Positions 29,096-39,279 of a DNA stretch of 58,159 nucleotides are shown piece after piece. The position numbers and the translations under genes are program-made. The first letter of the stretch is position 1; every line of letters starts with the position of its first letter. The DNA is from an uncultured Clostridium sp. (GTDB lineage Bacteria > Bacillota > Clostridia > TANB77 > CAG-508). The notes beneath the pieces were generated by a model that worked only from the letters and a program-made list of their open reading frames with translations, was not told the origin of the DNA and did not search any database. The stretch covers positions 1 through 58,159 of the forward strand of contig CAOJKP010000010.1 in assembly GCA_948438085.1 (NCBI GenBank), read 5' to 3'.

Positions 29096-29659
29096 TTAGT
29101 TTGCTTCATTATCTTCAAATGGAATAAATTTATTAACTACTTGTTGTACAGGTTCAATATTATCTAATTCAAATTCCTTAAATGAAGAGCTTATTTTGTT
29201 TTCTATTAAACCTTCTACTTCATCCTTAGAAGAGTTTTCTGCTAAAACTAACTCACTTACAAGTATTTGTTTTGCATTAGTTAGCATTTTCTTTTCCCCA
29301 GTTGATAATCCTTTTTCTTTTTGTTTAAATGATAAATTTCTAACAACATCAGCTAATTCATATATGTCTCCACTTTTCATTTTTTCCATATTATCTCTAT
29401 ATCTTTTATTCCAGTTCATTGACATCTCTGTTTTATCTTCTTCTAAAATTTTAAGAACTTTGTCAGCAGATGTTTTATCTATTATTTCTCTTACTCCAAT
29501 TTCTTCAGCTTTATCAGTTGGCACCATAACTTTTACTTCACCTGGCATCTTTAGTATATAATAGGTTTGCTTTTGTCCCAAAATATCTTTTTCTTCTATT
29601 GCATCAATTGTTCCTGCCCCATGCATTGGGTATACTATATAATCTCCTACATTGAACAT
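29096..29659 (-). CDS. CarD-like transcriptional regulator
   Basis: 187 residues. An N-terminal CarD/TRCF RNA polymerase-interacting domain (FNVGDYIVYPMHGAGTI at 2-18, then the KVMVPTDKAEEIGVREI block), followed by a helical region resembling the DNA-contacting half of CarD. These proteins bind the RNA polymerase beta subunit and stabilise open promoters. Monocistronic. Confidence 0.88.
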   Translation of the reverse strand: MFNVGDYIVYPMHGAGTIDAIEEKDILGQKQTYYILKMPGEVKVMVPTDKAEEIGVREIIDKTSADKVLKILEEDKTEMSMNWNKRYRDNMEKMKSGDIYELADVVRNLSFKQKEKGLSTGEKKMLTNAKQILVSELVLAENSSKDEVEGLIENKISSSFKEFELDNIEPVQQVVNKFIPFEDNEAN

Positions 29660-29777
29660 GTAAGCAACTCCTTCCTGAAAAAGCTCTACAACAATAAAAT
29701 TCGCGATTTATGTTTTAATTAAATTGCGCATTTTTTATCGCTTTACTTCTTTTTTTCTACATATCTATTATACTACT

Positions 29778-29811
29778 AAAATTACCAAAAGTCAAAAACT
29801 TTTGGTAATTT
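29778..29811 (-). terminator. Terminator of the GLUG pseudopilin gene
   Basis: A perfect stem of 14 bp or more (29778-29792 with 29798-29811) directly after the stop at 29819. Confidence 0.85.
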
Positions 29812-29818
29812 TTTCATA

Positions 29819-31546
29819 CTATTTTTTTGTTACTTGCCACTTTAATATTGGATATCCATTATTTATTCCTGTTGTATCTTCTACCCATACTTCTATTTCA
29901 TTTCCTTCCTCATCTTTTTCATTTAATATAGAAGCATATCCTTTTAATGTATCCTCTGTCACACTACCTGTTGTATAATGAGTAGCAGTGTTATACCAAT
30001 GCGAATATGTTGTTACTGTATTTAAATAATAACAATTTATCACTGTTGCTTGGTTATTCTTCCAACCATTTTGTCCACATATTCCTCCTGCCAAATTAAA
30101 CAGTCCCTTTTGTGCCATTACTGCTCCATAATTATAACAATTTTTTATTTCTGTTTCATACTCTCTTCCAACTAAACCACCTGGTGCAGATAAGTATGCG
30201 CCATTAGCAGTTATATTTGCTACATTGTAACAATTTGCAATTGTTCCTGAGCTATGTCCTACAATTCCTCCTGCAAAATTTTGTGGTGTCATATTATTAT
30301 TGTTGTTACTTATATTAGTTGTTTCTATGTCAGCAAAGTTGTAACATTTTTTAATTTCTCCATAATTTTGTCCTGCAATTCCTCCTATATTTTGAGTTCT
30401 CCACTTTATAATTGGTTGTTTCAAATTTATATTAGTAATACTCCCAGAATTTACTCCTACATTTTCTATTGTTCCTTCATTATATGCTATTATTGAACCA
30501 ATATAATTACCCCATTCAGTTGCATGAACTGATTCTGAATAGTCTACATATATGTATACATTATTCATTATTAAGTTTCTTATTGTTCCAGAGTTATAAC
30601 AAAATAGTCCTGCAATTTCATATTCATCGGTATTTATATATAAGTTATTAATTGCTTTATATTGTCCATTAAATGTTCCTTTAAAATATGTGTAATCATC
30701 ATCTGCATTTTCTGGATCCAATATTTTATGCCCTATTGGTTTCCAACTTACTTCTTTTCCTCCTACATTTTTTCCACATACGCTTGATAAGTCTATATTA
30801 TTCATTACTGTTATTGTTCTTCCTTCGTATGTTGCTCCTTTACATACTCGTTCTCTAAATCTTACTAAATCATTTGCTGTATATATGTTCATATCTTCTG
30901 ATAGGTTACTTACTGTTTGTAGTTTAGAGTTTGTTCTTCCACTTACTGTTTCTACTTTTACTTTATAACTTCCATTTTCGGTTACATCTTTTTCTACTTC
31001 GTATATCTTCTTTCCATCTTCATTTTCTTCTGGTGTTGGTATTTCTATTTCTTCTCCTCTTATTTTTATTGAGGTTATTTCTTCTCCTAGAGTTATTGTT
31101 ACTTTTATTTTTGAACTTACATAATCGTTTGTATTTGTTGCACTTATTTCTATTTTTATTGTTTTATCTTGATTTGCTATTTTTTCTACATCTTGTATTG
31201 TTAGGTGTTCATCTACTATAAATGTGTATTCATTTTCTAAATCTTCTATTGTAGCAGATGAAACACCTTCTTCTATGGTTACATCATATTTGTTTTTGTT
31301 TATTAGATTTTTTATGTCTTCCAGTGTTGCTTTTTTCCCAGTTTCTTTGTATTTTTTTGTTTGTATATTTGCTAGTTCTAATGTAAGTTGTTCTTTTGCG
31401 TTTGCTTCTTCATATTTTTCTCCTGCTGTTTCTGCATTTTTTAGTATTCCATTTTCTCTTAGTGTGAAATGAATTGTGACACCTGCAAGGATTAATAATA
31501 GGATTATGGTCATTATTAGAGCTATTAGGGTGATGCCATGGTGCAA
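29819..31546 (-). CDS. Pseudopilin-like surface protein with GLUG repeats; start interrupted
   Basis: About 575 residues. The N-terminus GITLIALIMTIILLLILAG is a prepilin-type helix; a long middle region follows. The C-terminal third has six or more GLUG-type repeats (for example GGIAGQNYGEIKKCYN, GGIVGHSSGTIANCYN, GGLVGREYETEIKNCYN), a beta-rich adhesin-like motif. The only in-phase start near the N-terminus is TTG at 31546 with no binding site. An ATG at 31584 reads M-V-N-R-K-N-Y and would join GITLI perfectly if the 26 bases at 31538-31563 were absent. Confidence 0.8.
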   Translation of the reverse strand: MHHGITLIALIMTIILLLILAGVTIHFTLRENGILKNAETAGEKYEEANAKEQLTLELANIQTKKYKETGKKATLEDIKNLINKNKYDVTIEEGVSSATIEDLENEYTFIVDEHLTIQDVEKIANQDKTIKIEISATNTNDYVSSKIKVTITLGEEITSIKIRGEEIEIPTPEENEDGKKIYEVEKDVTENGSYKVKVETVSGRTNSKLQTVSNLSEDMNIYTANDLVRFRERVCKGATYEGRTITVMNNIDLSSVCGKNVGGKEVSWKPIGHKILDPENADDDYTYFKGTFNGQYKAINNLYINTDEYEIAGLFCYNSGTIRNLIMNNVYIYVDYSESVHATEWGNYIGSIIAYNEGTIENVGVNSGSITNINLKQPIIKWRTQNIGGIAGQNYGEIKKCYNFADIETTNISNNNNNMTPQNFAGGIVGHSSGTIANCYNVANITANGAYLSAPGGLVGREYETEIKNCYNYGAVMAQKGLFNLAGGICGQNGWKNNQATVINCYYLNTVTTYSHWYNTATHYTTGSVTEDTLKGYASILNEKDEEGNEIEVWVEDTTGINNGYPILKWQVTKK

Positions 31547-31563
31547 CCTAATGGTCGCAGTGA
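31538..31563 (-). other. 26-base palindromic interruption in the pseudopilin start
   Basis: Between TAT (31564-31566) and GGC (31535-31537) lie 26 bases with an imperfect 7-bp hairpin (TGCGACC, ATTA, GGTTGCA). Removing them joins MVNRKNY to GITLIALIM, matching the layout of the other pseudopilin here (MARNNKGITIVSL). Confidence 0.6.
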
Positions 31564-31604
31564 ATAATTTTTCCTGTTCACCATTACACTCTCTTAAATT
31601 ATTG

Positions 31605-31633
31605 CTCTCTCTCTCTCTCTCTATCTCTCTCTC
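31605..31633. repeat. (CT)n/(GA)n microsatellite upstream of the pseudopilin
   Basis: 29 bases of CT dinucleotides with a single A interruption at 31623, about 20 bases upstream of the ATG at 31584 on the coding strand (GA-rich). It could vary in length and alter expression. Confidence 0.8.
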
Positions 31634-31705
31634 AATGCTTTAACGTTTTTATTCATTTTATTTTTTTCTCCTTCTTTGGTTTATTTATTATTAATTATTC
31701 ATCAT

Positions 31706-31915
31706 TCATTCTTCACTATTCATTAAATGTTCCCAGTCACGCTTTCAGCGTGCCAGCCCCTACGCATGTTGACTCGTTTTGAGCAGTATTTTCTTATTTT
31801 ATTATTTGGGTATTCCTCTGTAGGATGGGCGATTAAAATCGCCCTTACACGTGTTTTGTCCTTTTCGTAGAATGCGGACATGCAATGCACGCCCCTACAG
31901 TTAGGGTTATTTCTT
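31706..31915. repeat. Composite GC-rich intergenic repeat region
   Basis: About 200 non-coding bases holding several short palindromes: CACGC-TTTCA-GCGTG, GGGCGA-TTAAAA-TCGCCC and TGCATTGCA, joined by AGCCCCTACG and GCCCCTACAG boxes. A degraded relative (ATTAAAATTACCCTTACA against ATTAAAATCGCCCTTACA) lies near 43632-43650. Probably a REP-like family. Confidence 0.55.
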
Positions 31916-31936
31916 CAAAGATTTTTTCTTTTATAG

Positions 31937-32398
31937 CTATTTATTTGTAGAACCAAATCCACCTGTTCTTTCACCTTGTGCTGTATCATCATCTACAGTT
32001 AAATATTTTTGAAAAATTGCTTGACCTATTGCTTCACCTTTCTTTATTTGTATATCTTCTTCCTTAATGTTAAAAAATGAAAACATAAAATGTCCATCAT
32101 TATCTTGATTTCCATAATAATCTTTATCTATTACTCCTACGCTATTTGCCATAACTAATCCTTTTTTCTTTGGATTAGAACTTCTGTTATATAATAACAA
32201 TACCTCATCATCTTGCATATATGCTTTTAAACCAGTTTTTACAAGTGTTGGATTCATTCCTTTTTTAAAACTTGGCACTATAATATCTTCAGCTGCTTCT
32301 ATATCATATCCTGCTGAATATTTAGTTTTACGTATAGGTAAATTAATATCTTGATTTTCAAAACCCTTTGCTATTTCAAATCCACGTTTTTTTTCCAT
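31937..32398 (-). CDS. dut: dUTP diphosphatase (dUTPase)
   Basis: Hydrolyses dUTP to dUMP, keeping uracil out of DNA. 153 residues with the five trimeric dUTPase motifs in recognisable form: SAGYDIEAAED near 28, YNRSSNPKKKGLV near 70, GVIDKDYYGN near 88, KGEAIGQAIF near 120 and the C-terminal ERTGGFGST. The GFGST lid ends the protein, as expected. Confidence 0.92.
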   Translation of the reverse strand: MEKKRGFEIAKGFENQDINLPIRKTKYSAGYDIEAAEDIIVPSFKKGMNPTLVKTGLKAYMQDDEVLLLYNRSSNPKKKGLVMANSVGVIDKDYYGNQDNDGHFMFSFFNIKEEDIQIKKGEAIGQAIFQKYLTVDDDTAQGERTGGFGSTNK

Positions 32399-32527
32399 TT
32401 TTTATTCCTCTTTCCTACAACATAAATTAATTGAAAAAGATTCAATTTTGATAATAATAAAACTGTAATTCTTTTCAATTTTGCTTTTTGTTCATTTTAT
32501 TATATATGTTTTTCTTTGTCAATATAT

Positions 32528-32933
32528 CTATTTGCTTAAATTTACACCTACAATTCCGACCTATTACACCTGATATTATTCCTATTAAAATCATTATTAC
32601 AGATTTTATATTTAATGAAAATCCTACTTCTATAACACTTGATATTAAATATATTGTAAATATGTAGACTATTCCTATTATTCCTCCATTTAAAATTCCA
32701 TTTTTCTTAAGTTTTATTGTACTAATTGAACTTCCAATTAGTATGCTAATTGCAGTAACAATTATAGTAGCTACAGGAACAATCGTATCTTGAATATTTG
32801 TATATGTTAATATTAAAGCTAAAATGAACAATAAAATTAATGTAAGAACAAAAGCAAAAATTATCCCTTTAAAAATTATTATTGTATTATTATACTTTGA
32901 TGTACTTTTCGTACTACTGATAGCATTTTTCAT
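32528..32933 (-). CDS. TIGR04086-type membrane protein with a +1 frameshift
   Basis: Four hydrophobic segments. Codon 126 (32556-32558) is CGG in GGT CGG AAT. Read straight, the protein gains a 27-residue charged, Cys-containing tail and ends at 32475. Skipping the C gives G-G-I-V-G-V-N-L-S-K and a stop at 32528, a total of 134 residues. That matches the Gly-rich hydrophobic end I expect for TIGR04086/YrzE-like proteins. The family usually lies near tgt in Clostridia, as here. The straight-frame stop falls inside a hairpin arm (about 32470-32480), which also favours the earlier end. Confidence 0.75.
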
Positions 32934-33008
32934 ATTTTATATCTTTCCTTTCAATACCAATTTATATTAATACAATATTCATATATATGTAGATATATGC
33001 AAAAAATA

Positions 33009-33036
33009 GATGATAAGTTGTTTAATACTTATCATC
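33009..33036 (-). terminator. Terminator of the WG-repeat gene
   Basis: A perfect 10-bp stem followed on the minus strand by TATTTTTT. Confidence 0.8.
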
Positions 33037-33044
33037 CATTTTTA

Positions 33045-34568
33045 TTACATTATATTTGACACTAAATTAGAATTTATGCTACTTGTAGCAGTTGAATTTG
33101 AATCTACATTATTTGTATTTGTTAGATTTAAATCTATATTAGTATTATTCATATTATTTGTATTTTCTTGATCTTTATTGTTATATAAAGATGGCTTTGG
33201 AACACCATATATTGTTTCATAGAACTTATCAATATATTCTTCTATATTTATTAATTGTCCATTATGTTCCATATAATATGTATTTTCTCCTGAGCTTGTT
33301 ACAGAATATGTACTATCTAATACTGTATCAACAATTACTTTTCCCTTATAATCTATTAATGCATATTTTTTTACCCTATTTTTATCAATTTCAAATTGTT
33401 TACCAAAAACAATTGCTTTATAATTTGGTACTATTAATAAATTATTAACTGCTCTTTGATTTGTATTTCCAGATGAATTAGATGTATATCCAATCACATC
33501 ATACTCAACAGGAATAATTAAATTTCCTTTTATATCAAATGCGCCCCATTTTCCATTTTGACATACTGGAATCGCATTTTCAAATAATAAATATCTATTT
33601 TTTATTGTATCTGCTGGGAAATCAGTTGCTTTTACACCTATAGATGAGTATTCTAAATGCACTATTGTTTTTCCTTCATTATCTAATACTCCATATTTAC
33701 TATTGTTTCTTACAAGATATAAACCTTGTTCTTTATCTAACATAGTTATATCATCATAATATAAGTTTATTTTTGTTTCTGCTGATGTTGTTACTATTCC
33801 AACTTTGTTAGTTGTGCTTTTTACATAAAATTCTTTTAAGCTTTCATTAAATGTCATACTTTGATATTTAGAACTTATAATTTCTTCTCCTTTAGAATTT
33901 ATTACTCCAAAAAGCTTAGAATCTTTTTTATCTACAACAAACATATCATATAATATGGCTTTTTGATTATTAAAATCTTTACTTATTCCTGTATACCCCT
34001 CTTCTTGAAGCTTTGGCTCATAAAATGTAACTAAATATGGCAATGTATATATTGATATTTGATTTTGTGCTTGATTATAATCAAATGTAACATTAAAACC
34101 TATTCTTATACCTTCATCTGAACAATAAAGTTTATTGTTTCTACTAATTATTACATCTTTAATTGTATAATCTTCATAGTCTTCAGTTTCTACTGGTTCA
34201 ACTTTAGATATTTTGTTTGAGTTTAAATAAAATGATGCTGTTTCATTTTTATTATTTACGTAGCACTTATTTGTATCTTCTGAATAAACTTTATATTCCC
34301 CATTATGTGCTTCGTATCCTAAATAACTTGCTATTCCTTTAATATCTACATATATCTTATCATTTATAACAATTGTATCTTGTGGTAATGAAACCCTTTG
34401 TCCATCTATATAAATTTTCAATGAATCGTCTTTTATTGTTGTCATAAATGCTATAATTCCAATAATAATAATAGCTATAATTATCATCAAACTAATAATT
34501 ATTATTGTTAGTTTTTTTCCTTTATTATTATTGGTGTTGGTTATTGTTTCATTCATATTTTCAAACAT
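33045..34568 (-). CDS. Membrane-anchored WG-repeat protein
   Basis: 507 residues: one N-terminal membrane helix (about 20-45); a copper-amine-oxidase-like stalk domain (KIYIDGQRVSLP to YVDIKGIASYLGYEA, about 50-90); then five or more WG repeats (FGVINSKGEEIISSKY, YGVLDNEGKTIVHLEY, WGAFDIKGNLIIPVEY, YALIDYKGKVIV); and an Asn/Thr-rich C-terminal tail. Extracytoplasmic; ligand unknown. It ends just before the tgt-queA group, 18 nt downstream of tgt, so it is probably read from the same transcript. Confidence 0.85.
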   Translation of the reverse strand: MFENMNETITNTNNNKGKKLTIIIISLMIIIAIIIIGIIAFMTTIKDDSLKIYIDGQRVSLPQDTIVINDKIYVDIKGIASYLGYEAHNGEYKVYSEDTNKCYVNNKNETASFYLNSNKISKVEPVETEDYEDYTIKDVIISRNNKLYCSDEGIRIGFNVTFDYNQAQNQISIYTLPYLVTFYEPKLQEEGYTGISKDFNNQKAILYDMFVVDKKDSKLFGVINSKGEEIISSKYQSMTFNESLKEFYVKSTTNKVGIVTTSAETKINLYYDDITMLDKEQGLYLVRNNSKYGVLDNEGKTIVHLEYSSIGVKATDFPADTIKNRYLLFENAIPVCQNGKWGAFDIKGNLIIPVEYDVIGYTSNSSGNTNQRAVNNLLIVPNYKAIVFGKQFEIDKNRVKKYALIDYKGKVIVDTVLDSTYSVTSSGENTYYMEHNGQLINIEEYIDKFYETIYGVPKPSLYNNKDQENTNNMNNTNIDLNLTNTNNVDSNSTATSSINSNLVSNIM

Positions 34569-34585
34569 ATTTCTTACCTTCTTTC

Positions 34586-35725
<1,140 letters not shown>

Positions 35726-35744
35726 TTAATTTTCTTATTATTTG

Positions 35745-35862
35745 AAACGAATAAAAAACAAGTAGTACTAGGAAAATTTATAAATACCAGAAACGTACTT
35801 TGTGTATGTTGAGGATTTTATTTATAAATTTAACGACGTAATACGCAGTTTTCTATTCGTTT
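35745..35862. repeat. Long-hairpin element between queA and tgt
   Basis: Outer arms AAACGAATA-AAAAC (35745 onward) and its complement at 35847-35862; middle arms AAATTTATAAAT on both sides. The right arm includes the last codons and stop of queA. Total about 118 nt. It may terminate or attenuate transcription between the two genes. Confidence 0.65.
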
Positions 35863-36881
35863 TTTATGAACATTGCATCTCCAAAAGAAAAAAATCTATA
35901 TTTTTGTTTTACCGCTTCTTCATATGCTTTTATAATAAACTCTCTTCCAGCTAAGGCTGATACTAACATAAGAAGTGTTGATTTTGGTAAGTGAAAATTT
36001 GTTATTAATGCATCTATACATTTAAATTTATAACCTGGATATATAAAAATATTCGTATCTCCTTCATATGGCTTTAATAATCCATTTTCGTCTGATACAC
36101 TTTCCAAAACTCTGCATGAGGTTGTCCCTACTGCAATTACTCTTTTTCCATTTTTCTTTGCATTATTTATTTTGTCAACATCTTGTTGTTTTATATAAAA
36201 ATGTTCACTGTGCATGTTATGTTCTTCTACTTTTTCGACTTTTACTGGTCTAAATGTACCTATTCCAACATGTAAAGTAACATTTGCTATTTCTATATTT
36301 TTTTCTTTGATTTTCTCTAATAAATCGTTTGTAAAATGTAAACCTGCTGTCGGCGCTGCTGCCGACCCCTCATATTTTGCATAGACTGTTTGATATCTAT
36401 CTTTATCTTTTAATTTTTCTTTTATATATGGTGGTAGTGGCATCATTCCAATTTGGTCTAATATTTCATTAAATATTCCATTATATTCAAATACTACTTT
36501 TCTATTTCCACTTTCAAGCACTTCTAATACTGTAGCTTTCAACAATCCATCTCCAAATGTTACTTGTGTACCTGGTAAAAGTTTCCTTCCTGGTCTTACA
36601 AGTGCTTCCCATGTATCATTTTCAATTCTATTTAATAATAAAAATTCTACATTTGCACCTGTTTGCTTTTTTCCATATAAACGAGCTGGTATTACTTTTG
36701 TATTATTTATTACAAGACAATCTCCAGAATTTAAGAAGTCTATTATATTTTTAAACATTTTATGTTCAATTGTTTTTTTAGTTGTATCTAAAATCATCAA
36801 TCTAGATTCATCTCTTTTTTCGATAGGTGTTTGTGCTATTAATTCTTCTGGTAAATCATAGTCAAAATCTGTTACATTCAA
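35853..36881 (-). CDS. queA: S-adenosylmethionine:tRNA ribosyltransferase-isomerase
   Basis: Converts preQ1 in tRNA to epoxyqueuosine using the ribosyl part of SAM. 342 residues with [13 protein letters not shown] at the start, RDESRLM near 25, the [13 protein letters not shown] motif near 170 and [16 protein letters not shown] near 295. It lies 3 nt after the upstream HExxH gene, so the two form one transcript. Confidence 0.96.
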   Translation of the reverse strand: MNVTDFDYDLPEELIAQTPIEKRDESRLMILDTTKKTIEHKMFKNIIDFLNSGDCLVINNTKVIPARLYGKKQTGANVEFLLLNRIENDTWEALVRPGRKLLPGTQVTFGDGLLKATVLEVLESGNRKVVFEYNGIFNEILDQIGMMPLPPYIKEKLKDKDRYQTVYAKYEGSAAAPTAGLHFTNDLLEKIKEKNIEIANVTLHVGIGTFRPVKVEKVEEHNMHSEHFYIKQQDVDKINNAKKNGKRVIAVGTTSCRVLESVSDENGLLKPYEGDTNIFIYPGYKFKCIDALITNFHLPKSTLLMLVSALAGREFIIKAYEEAVKQKYRFFSFGDAMFIKNE

Positions 36882-36884
36882 TTT

Positions 36885-38264
36885 CTAAGCTTCCTCTCTT
36901 ATTTCTTTCATTTTTGGTATTTTATTTATTATAATTTTTATTTCTTCTATTATATTTTCTGGTTCATCTAAAGAATCCATTTTATATGAATACTTAAAAT
37001 CATCATTTTTATTTGGCTTCGTAGTATATACTTTACTATCAATTCCTATTTTTTTACCTGCATTATTTATGCTTTTTGTCATATATACTCCATACCATGC
37101 TTTTAATCCTTCTAAGCTTTGATTTTTATACCCATATTTTTCATTATCATGTAACGCTGGAGTTTCATATCCCCATTCTTCTGAGTTTCTTTCTAATGTA
37201 TGGCAAAATTCGTGTATAAATACTTCCTCTGGAAATGTATTTATTCTTTCATTATATTTATATATATAGCTCTTATCGCTATTTGGTAAACGGATATTAG
37301 AAAATCCTATTCCTAAATATTCTGTTCCTCCTAACCCTATCCAATCATTTACTTGTATATCATTTATATGATTTGCATCTCCTAGCCTTATGGCAACAAA
37401 TATATGGTCATAATTATATTTTTCTAGATATGAATCAATCATTTTTGATACATCTTTTCCTGATACAAAATATCCATTCTTTTCATCATATGATAATGAT
37501 TTTATTGGTTCATCTATAACTATAAAATCATACCTTACACTCATTTGATTGTTTGAAAGTATTTTACATGAATTTTTAAATCTTTCCATATTTTCTTTCA
37601 TACTTGTTATATCTTCATTTGTCATAGTTAATTTTATATTTTTATTATTTATTATAACATCTGTATTTTTAAATACAAAACATACAAAATTCCAATCTGT
37701 ACTTGTATTTTGTGTCCCAGATTCTATTTGCATATCACTAAACCATACTGTTCCTGTGCACTCATCATCAAATGCTCCTAATCTAAATGCTATATCAACG
37801 CTTGTTCTATCTTTAGAATTAAATATAAATTCAAGTTTTTGCCAATCTGTTGTTCCCCTTATACTTTTGGACTTTTCCACTGTATCTACTATACATATAT
37901 TTGCTCCTGCATTCGATGCCTCATCTTTAGTAATAACATTTTCAGTTTTCACCATGCAAGTTACTTTATATGGTCTGTTTTTTTCTACCTGTACTGTCCT
38001 ATAAAATAATGCATCATTTGATTCTCGTGAAGAAATTTTATAACTGTTTGTTTTAGAATATTTAACTTTGCTATCTCTTTTAAACTCTGAAGTATATAAT
38101 TTAGCTTCACTTTTTGTATAACTATTAAAATTATTTTGTACATATATTCCATATAACTTAATTATAATTACAATCAGTATAAAAGTTATTATTACATTAA
38201 CAACTTTTACTAATATTTTTCCTTTGCTCATTCCTATTTTTTTGCCCCTTTGCAATAATTTCAT
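36885..38264 (-). CDS. Membrane-anchored HExxH protein with a carbohydrate-binding-like domain
   Basis: 459 residues: basic N-terminus, one membrane helix (about 15-40), then a jelly-roll region resembling CBM4/9-type modules (YKVTCMVKTENV near 100, WQKLEFIFNSKD near 145, GTVWFSDMQIESG near 170). The C-terminal domain carries the zinc motif FIHEFCHTLERN near 345 followed by WGYETPALHDNEKYGY. This suggests a surface metallopeptidase acting on a glycosylated or wall substrate. I do not recognise a named family. Its link to queA is by operon only. Confidence 0.75.
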   Translation of the reverse strand: MKLLQRGKKIGMSKGKILVKVVNVIITFILIVIIIKLYGIYVQNNFNSYTKSEAKLYTSEFKRDSKVKYSKTNSYKISSRESNDALFYRTVQVEKNRPYKVTCMVKTENVITKDEASNAGANICIVDTVEKSKSIRGTTDWQKLEFIFNSKDRTSVDIAFRLGAFDDECTGTVWFSDMQIESGTQNTSTDWNFVCFVFKNTDVIINNKNIKLTMTNEDITSMKENMERFKNSCKILSNNQMSVRYDFIVIDEPIKSLSYDEKNGYFVSGKDVSKMIDSYLEKYNYDHIFVAIRLGDANHINDIQVNDWIGLGGTEYLGIGFSNIRLPNSDKSYIYKYNERINTFPEEVFIHEFCHTLERNSEEWGYETPALHDNEKYGYKNQSLEGLKAWYGVYMTKSINNAGKKIGIDSKVYTTKPNKNDDFKYSYKMDSLDEPENIIEEIKIIINKIPKMKEIREEA

Positions 38265-38427
38265 ATACTTTTATTATACTAAAATTTACTTGTTAAAACA
38301 ATATATTTTATAAATTTATGTATAATTATTATACATAAATTTATAATTTAAAAAATAGTAATAAATAAGTTTTGCTATACTTAGCGAAATCATGAAGCTA
38401 ATATACCAATACATTATAATCCTATTA

Positions 38428-38781
38428 TCAACTCACATTTATATTGTCTATTATTTCCTTACATTCCTTCCATGTTGTAATTTGTATATTATTATAATCA
38501 TTCTTCATTTTATCTAAAATCTGCTTTGTACTATCTTTTGAATTTAAATCTGCTATTATTATATCTTTTATATTATCTTCTTTACCATATAAAAATCTAA
38601 ATAATATTCCCCTAATAAATCCTTCTATTATGTTTTCTTGATTTTTAGCAGCAACAATAACATAAATTCCATTTGATTTTAAATTAGTATATGAAAATAT
38701 GTATATTATATTTTTTATTATTTCATATAATCCATAAAATGCAAGTGTCCATATCGTAGCATTTATAAAAAAATCCCACAT
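38428..38781 (-). CDS. Hypothetical membrane-associated protein
   Basis: About 117 residues starting MWDFFINATIWTLAFYGLYE, with an N-terminal hydrophobic segment, then a soluble domain containing YVIVAAKNQENIIEGFIRGI and IIIADLNSKDST, which looks like part of a nucleotide-sugar glycosyltransferase-like fold. AAAGGAGG is well placed for the ATG at 38781; an in-frame ATG at 38823 has no such site. Confidence 0.65.
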   Translation of the reverse strand: MWDFFINATIWTLAFYGLYEIIKNIIYIFSYTNLKSNGIYVIVAAKNQENIIEGFIRGILFRFLYGKEDNIKDIIIADLNSKDSTKQILDKMKNDYNNIQITTWKECKEIIDNINVS

Positions 38782-38841
38782 ATATATACCTCCTTTTTGT
38801 ATAATATGTGTGAGATTTTCCATTTGTTAATATTTAATTTA

Positions 38842-39075
38842 TTATATCTCTACTAAAATTATATCTTCTCCTATACTTTTTATGTTTTTCCATGGAATAA
38901 CAATATCATTATTATTAGCAAACATATTTAATATTTTATTGCTACCTGGAACAATTATAGATGTTATTACTCCTGTTTCTAAATCTGCTGTTACATCTTG
39001 AACATATCCTAACCTTCTTGCATCTGTAATATTTATAACTTCTTTATGCTTAAAATCCAATCCTTTTTGCCCCAT
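38842..39075 (-). CDS. YlmC/YmxH-family PRC-barrel protein
   Basis: 77 residues, a single PRC-barrel (KEVINITDARRLGYVQDVTAD near 11, then IVPGSNKILNMF and DIVIPWKNIKSIGEDIILVE). The family is linked to sporulation in Clostridia and Bacillus. Upstream of the preceding small gene and probably cotranscribed. Confidence 0.85.
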   Translation of the reverse strand: MGQKGLDFKHKEVINITDARRLGYVQDVTADLETGVITSIIVPGSNKILNMFANNNDIVIPWKNIKSIGEDIILVEI

Positions 39076-39279
39076 ATATATTCATCCCTTCATTTATTCT
39101 TCTTTACATTATATGTGTTTTTTTATAAAAAAATGAAGATAATTAACATTTCTCATTTCTATTGTTTTGCAAAAATTCCTTTTATCATATTAAATATTTT
39201 CTTGTATTACATTTGTTCTTCTACCACCATAATAATAGAAGGTATGGATTACTCTATATCCTTCTATTTGAATAATTTA

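Noticed and set aside
39079..39279. Possible small genes in the gap before the DinD-like gene
   Set aside because: Only short AT-rich frames without binding sites; the one plausible frame is better explained as the lost tail of the DinD-like protein.
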